63,390 nt of DNA from an uncultured candidate division WPS-2 bacterium (GTDB taxonomy: Bacteria; Vulcanimicrobiota; Vulcanimicrobiia; Vulcanimicrobiales; Vulcanimicrobiaceae): assembly GCA_937927945.1 (NCBI GenBank), contig CALEYW010000044.1:1-63390 (forward strand), read 5' to 3'. A program made the translations under genes and the position numbers. Shown piece by piece: positions 58,952 to 63,390 of this stretch; positions within the stretch are counted from its first letter, which is position 1, and every line of letters begins with the position of its first letter. The notes under the pieces were generated by a model, which did no database searches, had not been told where the DNA came from, and was given only the letters and a program-made list of their open reading frames with translations.

Positions 58952-61480
58952 GTGGCGAATGCTGGTGAACCCAGCTCCGGCGGCGGAGTTCAACCTCCGG
59001 CAACGTTGCGCGCGGAGGAGGTCGTCGACGCGCTGCATGCCGCCGCGGAGCGCGACGATCGCGTCGCGGCGATCGAGCTCTATCGCCGGTATGAAGCCGG
59101 GACCGCGGCGCTGGGCGAAACACCGGACGATCGCGTCGTCGAGGCCTATCGCGGCGCGCTGTGGCGACCGCAGCCGAAGGTTCGTGCCGAAGACGTCCTT
59201 CCGCGGCCGGGCACGCCATATTTCGGCCGCGTGCGCGAGACCGCGCGCGTCGCCGACCTGCTCCGCGCGCCGGGTGCGTTGGTCACGCTCAGCGGGCTCG
59301 CCGGCGTAGGAAAAACGCGCCTCGCGCTCGCCGCCGCCGAACGGGTACGCAGCGCCTTCGCGGACGACGTGCGCTACGTCGAGCTGCACGCCTTCGATGA
59401 CCTCACCGCGCTTTTCGCGCGGGCGGCGGATGCGGAGAATTTGCAGACGCTGCTGGTCGTGGACAACGCCGAGCCGGTGCTCGACGACGCGCGCGCGGCG
59501 ATAGAACGGTTCCGCGCCGCTCACCCGCGATCGTCGGTACTCGTCACCAGCCGCATTCGTCTGGGCGTGCGGCGCGAAGCGGTCGTCGACGTCGCGCCGT
59601 TCGCGCTGCCCCTGACGGAAGCGACCGCACCCGTCATCGCGCGCACGCCCGCGATCGCCTTCTTCGTCGAACGGGCCGTCCTCGCACGACCCGACTTCCA
59701 CTACGACGACCGCTTTGCCGAGGACCTCGCGCAGCTGTGCGTTTCGCTCGACGGTCTGCCGCTCGCGCTGGAGCTCGCCGCCGCGCAGCTGCGGTTTTTC
59801 TCGCTGCGCGAGCTGACCCGACGCGTCGCGCTAGCCGACTTCGCGCCGACGTCGCTCGAGGCGACCCTCCAGGTAACGATCGAGCTGCTCGATCGCGACG
59901 AGCGGCGCCTCTTCCATCGGCTCGCCGTCTTCGAAGCACCGTGGACCGTGGCCGAGGCGGAAGCGGTGTGCGGCGGCGACGGCCTCGATGCTGCCGGCGT
60001 CCTGCCGGCGATGGTGCGGCTGCTGGAACGCTCGTTGCTGCAGACCGAAACGCGCGATCACGTCGTGCGCTACCGGTTTCTCGAGACCGTGCGCCGCGTG
60101 GCGCTCGGTGGAGACGAGGCGGATCGCGGCGCGGCGCGCGCGCGTGCCGTGCGCTGGTACATGGAGCAGCTGCTCGCCCCCGGGCTCGACGGGATTCCCG
60201 ATACGGCAACGACCGAAGTGCTCGGCGAACGGCATGCTGCGCTCTGCTGCGTGCTCGACCGCTGGTGCGACGATCCCTCACTCGTGCTGCGCGCGATCGC
60301 GTCGACCCGCAAGTACTGGGAGTGGCGCGGCGCCGCGGCCGAGAGCCTGGGCCGAATCGAAGCGCACGCGAGCGCGCTCGACGGCGCCGACGAGGCGCTG
60401 GCCTTCGCCGTCGCGCGCACGATCGCGACCCATGCGCTCGCCATCGGCGACAACGACCGCGCGGCGCGCGGCATCGAACGCATGCTGGCGCTGGCGGAAC
60501 CGCGCCAGGATGAAGCGCGGCTCATCGAGGCCTGGCACAACGGCGCGATCCTCGCCTACAACACCGGACGGCTCGACGAAACCGTGACGCTGCTCGAACG
60601 CGTCGCCGCGCTGCAGACCGCGCGCAACATGGACGTCGACCGCGCGCGAACGGTGATGAACCTCGCCGCCGTCGATCTCGCGCGCCGCGATTGGGTCCGC
60701 GCCGAAGGACGTCTTGCGTCGATCGCGCACGTGAACCATGGCCGCAACGAAGCGGTGTTCGTCGCCCGCAATCGGGCGTACGCGGCGGCGATGCGCGGCG
60801 AGCTCGTGGCGGCCCGCTCGTTCGCCGCCGACGCGAAGCGGCGGTGCGCGGACCCCGCGGTCGGGCTGGAATGGCGAGTCGAAGTCGAGCACGCCTTGGG
60901 CGTGATCGCCTTCCAAGCCGGCGATTGGTACGGCGCGATCCGCCACCAGCAGCTGGCCCTGCTGGTCGCACCGCGACTGCCGCTCCGGCTCGCCGCGCTG
61001 CCGCTCGAACATGCCGCGCTCGCGGCGTTGAAGATCGCACGCCCGGAAGAGGCCGCGCAACTGCTCGGCTACGTCGACGAACAGCGCCGCCGCGCCGGCC
61101 TTCGCCGCTCCGCGGCGTTCGAAGCCTTCTTTTGTGAAGAGCGGGCGGCGATCGCGGCGGCGCTGGGCGGGCGCGTCGGCGAGCATATCACGATCGGCGC
61201 GTCGCTCGCCACCGAGCGCGCGGCCGAGATCGCCTTTTCGCTGCCGACCCAGGGGCCCCAGCCGGACGCACTCCGCACGCTGAGCAATCGCGAGCGCGAG
61301 GTCGCCGACCTCATCGCCGAAGGCGCCACCAATCGCGAGATCGCCGAACGGCTGGTGATCAGCGTGAAGACGGTCGAGAACCACCTGGCCTCGGTCTTCG
61401 GCAAGCTCGAGGTGACTCGGCGCGCCCACGTCGGGGCCGCGGTCCGCGCCGGCCGTCCGGCCTCCGGCACCCCGCGATAG
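58952..61480 (+). CDS. LuxR-type regulator with NB-ARC-like ATPase and TPR-like core
   Basis: About 842 residues from GTG 58952. The N-terminus (EEVVDALHAAAERDD, AIELYRRYEAGTAALGETPDD) matches only the end of a BTAD domain. Then come an AAA/NB-ARC ATPase (Walker A GLAGVGKTRLAL, Walker B LLVVDNAEP, SVLVTSRIRLG, GLPLALELAAAQL), a helical repeat region and a C-terminal LuxR HTH (LSNREREVADLIAEGATNRE, RLVISVKTVENHLASVFGKL). It is a STAND-type ATP-dependent activator. The start is uncertain and the BTAD seems shortened. It is divergent from the G8 gene, a candidate target. Confidence 0.87.
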   Translation: MANAGEPSSGGGVQPPATLRAEEVVDALHAAAERDDRVAAIELYRRYEAGTAALGETPDDRVVEAYRGALWRPQPKVRAEDVLPRPGTPYFGRVRETARVADLLRAPGALVTLSGLAGVGKTRLALAAAERVRSAFADDVRYVELHAFDDLTALFARAADAENLQTLLVVDNAEPVLDDARAAIERFRAAHPRSSVLVTSRIRLGVRREAVVDVAPFALPLTEATAPVIARTPAIAFFVERAVLARPDFHYDDRFAEDLAQLCVSLDGLPLALELAAAQLRFFSLRELTRRVALADFAPTSLEATLQVTIELLDRDERRLFHRLAVFEAPWTVAEAEAVCGGDGLDAAGVLPAMVRLLERSLLQTETRDHVVRYRFLETVRRVALGGDEADRGAARARAVRWYMEQLLAPGLDGIPDTATTEVLGERHAALCCVLDRWCDDPSLVLRAIASTRKYWEWRGAAAESLGRIEAHASALDGADEALAFAVARTIATHALAIGDNDRAARGIERMLALAEPRQDEARLIEAWHNGAILAYNTGRLDETVTLLERVAALQTARNMDVDRARTVMNLAAVDLARRDWVRAEGRLASIAHVNHGRNEAVFVARNRAYAAAMRGELVAARSFAADAKRRCADPAVGLEWRVEVEHALGVIAFQAGDWYGAIRHQQLALLVAPRLPLRLAALPLEHAALAALKIARPEEAAQLLGYVDEQRRRAGLRRSAAFEAFFCEERAAIAAALGGRVGEHITIGASLATERAAEIAFSLPTQGPQPDALRTLSNREREVADLIAEGATNREIAERLVISVKTVENHLASVFGKLEVTRRAHVGAAVRAGRPASGTPR

Positions 61481-61527
61481 GGGATATCCCCGATGCCCCG
61501 CGGGGCGCGTAGACGTAGGATCGGGGA

Positions 61528-61803
61528 GTGGAATCGCTGCTCGCCCGTCTCATCGCGGACCTCGACGCGTTGCGGGACGGCGGCATGTCTTCGTCGCGTT
61601 CGGCCGTGTACCGGGCCTTCTTGGAGCTCGGCACGATCGGCGACGCGCGCGATCGCGACACGGCAATCGAAGCAGTGCTCGTCGAAGCCGACGCCTCGGG
61701 TGAATCGCATCTGGCCATCCTGATCCGGCTGGCCGCCCTGCCGCTCTTGACCGGGCGGCAACGCGAGATCGTCGACGAGCTGCTGGCATTGCTCGCCACC
61801 TGA
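61528..61803 (+). CDS. 91-residue hypothetical helical protein
   Basis: GTG 61528 starts a 91-residue, mostly helical protein (LLARLIADLDALRDGGMSS, HLAILIRLAALPLLTGRQR, IVDELLALLAT). No Cys, no signal peptide and no recognised family. It follows the LuxR-type regulator by 47 bases. Codon use matches its neighbours, and the opposite-strand frames look like shadows (Ser/Arg-rich). The role is unknown. Confidence 0.55.
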   Translation: MESLLARLIADLDALRDGGMSSSRSAVYRAFLELGTIGDARDRDTAIEAVLVEADASGESHLAILIRLAALPLLTGRQREIVDELLALLAT

Positions 61804-61897
61804 CTGGCTCCAACGTTCCGTCGTGACGTGGCACTGTTCGTGTCGGGCCGCGGACTGCTACGCTCTCCGAAACGAACGATTCCAAAAGGATACGGGA

Positions 61898-62383
61898 ATG
61901 CAACGCGACGGACAGCGCGACTTCGACTTTTTCATGGGGACGTGGAGCGTTCACAACCGCCGGCTCGAGCGGCCGCTGAGCGGATCGTGGAGCTGGTACG
62001 AGTTCGGCGGGACCGCGATCGCGCGTCCGGTCTGGGGCGGGAATGCCAACGTCGACGAAGTCGACTTCGAGAGCCCGCTCGGGCGAATCGAAGGATTGAC
62101 GCTGCGGCTCTACGATCAGAAGACGCGCGAGTGGAGCCTGTACTGGGGGACGCGCGCACGCGGTTTGATGCCGGTTCCGAACGTCGGCGCGTTCGATGAG
62201 CGCGGCGTCGGCGACTTCTTCAGCCGCGAGCTGTTCGAAGGTCGACCGATCATCTGCCGATATCGCTGGTGCGACGTCACGCCCGAGAGCTGCCGCTGGG
62301 AGCAGGCGTTTTCCGCCGACGACGGCGCGACGTGGGAGTTGAACTGGACGATGCAGTTCACTCGCCGCGACGCCGCGGCGTGA
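61898..62383 (+). CDS. DUF1579-like protein
   Basis: A 161-residue protein starting MQRDGQRDFDFFMGTWSVHNRRL, the 'FDFxxGxWxVHNRRL' opening of a widespread lipocalin-like family (DUF1579 and relatives). Later landmarks are WYEFGGTAIARPVWGGNAN, LTLRLYDQKTREWSLYWGT and a final WELNWTMQFTR. ATG 61898 follows AAAAGGA. Such proteins form a beta-barrel that may bind small ligands; function is not known. Confidence 0.78.
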   Translation: MQRDGQRDFDFFMGTWSVHNRRLERPLSGSWSWYEFGGTAIARPVWGGNANVDEVDFESPLGRIEGLTLRLYDQKTREWSLYWGTRARGLMPVPNVGAFDERGVGDFFSRELFEGRPIICRYRWCDVTPESCRWEQAFSADDGATWELNWTMQFTRRDAAA

Positions 62384-62392
62384 GGACTTCGG

Positions 62393-62701
62393 CTACGCCG
62401 GCGTCAGGACGTGAATCGCGCGCGACGCGATGAGGTCTTTCGTCCGCGCGGCGTACGCGACCATGTGCGGCGCTCGCGCATGCGCCTTGAGCGCGTCGTC
62501 GCTCTCCCACTTTTCGATCACCATGAGACTGTCGGGACCGAGCGGCGCTTGGAATCCGCCGAAACCGTCGGCATCGACGACCGCGGCATACTCGATGCAG
62601 CCTGCCTCCGCGCGCACCGCGGGGACGTTGGCTTGGAATGCCTCGAGCAGCGCGGCGCGTTGGCCCGGCTTGGCGATGATGTGAGCGACGACGTGGAGCA
62701 T
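62393..62701 (-). CDS. Antibiotic-biosynthesis-monooxygenase (ABM)-domain protein
   Basis: 102 residues with the ferredoxin-like ABM fold: MLHVVAHIIAKPGQRAALLE, EAGCIEYAAVVDAD, LMVIEKWESDDALKAHARAPH, then a C-terminal strand. Similar small proteins (YgiN type) act on quinones or other aromatics without cofactor. The His/Trp positions in EKWESDDALKAH are family-typical. It converges on the DUF1579-like gene with nine bases between stops. Confidence 0.85.
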   Translation of the reverse strand: MLHVVAHIIAKPGQRAALLEAFQANVPAVRAEAGCIEYAAVVDADGFGGFQAPLGPDSLMVIEKWESDDALKAHARAPHMVAYAARTKDLIASRAIHVLTPA

Positions 62702-62747
62702 CGGCGCTCACTTCCGCTTCGACTTGGCGGTTGCCTGGACGATACGA

Positions 62748-62782
62748 CCCTTCGACAAGCTCAGGGAGAGGCAGGCCGAAGG
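62748..62782. repeat. REP-like intergenic element
   Basis: CCCTTCGACAAGCTCAGGG followed by CCGAAGG at 62776-62782 gives an imperfect inverted repeat (CCTTCG/CGAAGG). The core CCTTCGACAAGCTCAGG is a well-known scattered intergenic sequence in many bacterial genomes. It fills the gap between two minus-strand genes. One copy is seen in this window. Confidence 0.4.
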
Positions 62783-62783
62783 A

Positions 62784-63188
62784 CTAGCGCTCGCGGTTGA
62801 AGCGGTTGGTGTAGAGCGGAGCGTCGTCCTCGAAATCCCGGCGGTGGCACTGGTCGCACAGGCTGTACTTGTTCGGGATCGGATATGGCTTCTTGTTCCA
62901 GCGGATGCTCAGGTCGTGCACGAGGTGCGCTTCCCGCTTGCAGCCCGGGCAGATGAAGTGTTCGCCGTCCGCGAGCAGCACCGGGTCCTTCGGCGTCCAC
63001 GCCTCGGGAGCGCCTGCATAGTGCGGACCCTTCTTGAGCGCTTGCTCGTAGGCATACCGGAGCCCGGCGACGTGATCGGTAACGGCTTCCGCCGCGCGCT
63101 CCTGCTCGACCTGACAGTCGGGGCAGATCGAGTTACGCAGCGTGCGGACGTCCCTGATCTCTTTGCAGACTTTGCAGCGGAACTCCAT
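62784..63188 (-). CDS. Zinc-ribbon protein of unknown function
   Basis: A 134-residue protein from ATG 63188 (MEFRCKVCKEIRDVRTLRNS). Four CxxC pairs are visible: CKVC, CPDC, CPGC and CDQC, which can form two zinc ribbons. The rest is charged (WTPKDPVLLADGEHFICPGC, RWNKKPYPIPNKYSLCDQCHR). No family is recognised. An AAGGA site lies upstream. The start lies within the last 56 bases of the ECF-sigma-like frame. Confidence 0.72.
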   Translation of the reverse strand: MEFRCKVCKEIRDVRTLRNSICPDCQVEQERAAEAVTDHVAGLRYAYEQALKKGPHYAGAPEAWTPKDPVLLADGEHFICPGCKREAHLVHDLSIRWNKKPYPIPNKYSLCDQCHRRDFEDDAPLYTNRFNRER

Positions 63189-63390
63189 GCCCGATCCTTC
63201 TCGGTCGTGCGTCGAGGGCTCCCGCCGAACAAAAGACGTGCGATGCCTGGCGCAGCAGAAATCGCCGCAGTGCCGGGTCTCCGCACAAGCCGACCGCACG
63301 ATCGCGGGCTGCAACGGCCTCGGCCGGGCGCCGCAGGCGCGCGAGCAGGTGGGCGGCAAGCGCCCGGTATGGTTGGTAGCTCGCGACGGC
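63133..63390 (-). CDS. C-terminal part of an ECF-sigma-like protein (cut by window edge)
   Basis: The minus frame is open from the right edge to TAA 63133-63135: AVASYQPYRALAAHLLARLRR, PAEAVAARDRAVGLCGDPALR, RFLLRQA. This is the TPR-like tail (DUF6596 type: YQPYHAxRADLLRRLGR..EA..AYDRA..L...ERxFL) of ECF sigma factors of the SigJ/ECF42 kind (quoted in parts). The final 40 residues diverge and overlap the zinc-ribbon gene, perhaps from a small frame error. The sigma domains lie outside the window. Confidence 0.55.
   Translation of the reverse strand, partial: AVASYQPYRALAAHLLARLRRPAEAVAARDRAVGLCGDPALRRFLLRQASHVFCSAGALDARPRRIGHGVPLQSLQRDQGRPHAA

Noticed and set aside
61359..61799. 146-codon minus frame opposite the 91-residue gene
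   Set aside because: Ser/Arg-rich and overlapping the end of the LuxR HTH; looks like a shadow.
1..63390. CRISPR arrays, insertion sequences, phage genes, rRNA
   Set aside because: No repeat-spacer pattern, transposase, integrase or rRNA signature was seen.

Overview
The window is high-GC, densely packed bacterial DNA. ATGA/GTGA stop-start overlaps and GTG/TTG starts are common. A TonB-dependent receptor, a lipobox cytochrome and many signal peptides point to a diderm cell. The block rpsR-rplI-lonC-dnaB is an order typical of Firmicutes and their relatives. Together these suggest a high-GC, diderm lineage near the Terrabacteria, for example Candidatus Eremiobacterota. That placement is inference from gene order and composition, not a database result.

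Layout. 0-13.8 kb: a frameshifted NHL-repeat gene cut by the window edge, a phosphotransferase, the galactose set glf-(43-aa ORF)-galT-galK, an MFS exporter, a frameshifted DUF5996 gene, a membrane GGDEF-EAL protein, then a TetR-controlled PanE-like reductase with a mandelate-racemase-like enzyme. 13.9-18.6 kb: tRNA-Thr(CGU) and a five-gene operon for homoprotocatechuate meta-cleavage. 18.8-24.7 kb: two divergent TPR proteins (one a winged-helix regulator), a receiver-like regulator without the phospho-acceptor Asp, a GGDEF protein and a secreted LolA-like protein. 24.7-28.7 kb: a minus-strand operon metY-metX-hom carrying two hidden leader peptides with attenuators. 28.7-37.3 kb: a mostly secreted/periplasmic region (serine protease, TonB receptor, sulfite-dehydrogenase-like pair, TPR protein, beta-propeller, truncated phosphoesterase), with 11-bp-spaced CTTAA repeats at three promoters. 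37.3-44.6 kb: homogentisate dioxygenase with a MarR regulator, ferredoxin-NADP reductase, VOC proteins, gamma carbonic anhydrase, YeiH transporter and PuuD-like hydrolase. 44.6-48.8 kb: dnaB-lonC-rplI-rpsR with a clear promoter. 48.9-63.4 kb: PPK2, two SDRs with thymidine kinase, AraC regulator, M13 peptidase, glutathione peroxidase, G8-domain protein, LuxR-type ATPase regulator and small proteins; a C-terminal piece of an ECF-sigma-like protein is cut by the right edge.

The most striking system is the pair of transcription attenuators in the aspartate-family operon. One sits before metY and has a short leader ORF with Met and tandem Cys codons. The other sits inside the operon, between metX and hom, and has a leader ORF with seven Thr codons clustered near its start. 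Both use nearly the same 12-bp terminator stem. In both, a GCGAGGG segment just after the diagnostic codons can pair with CCCTCGC in the terminator arm, giving the classic 1:2, 2:3, 3:4 logic. The second novelty is a putative PhoB/OmpR-type operator family shared by the 29-37 kb promoters.

Several genes are broken: NHL, DUF5996, redoxin, cupredoxin, LysR, phosphoesterase and methyltransferase. Some of these may be assembly indels rather than biology.
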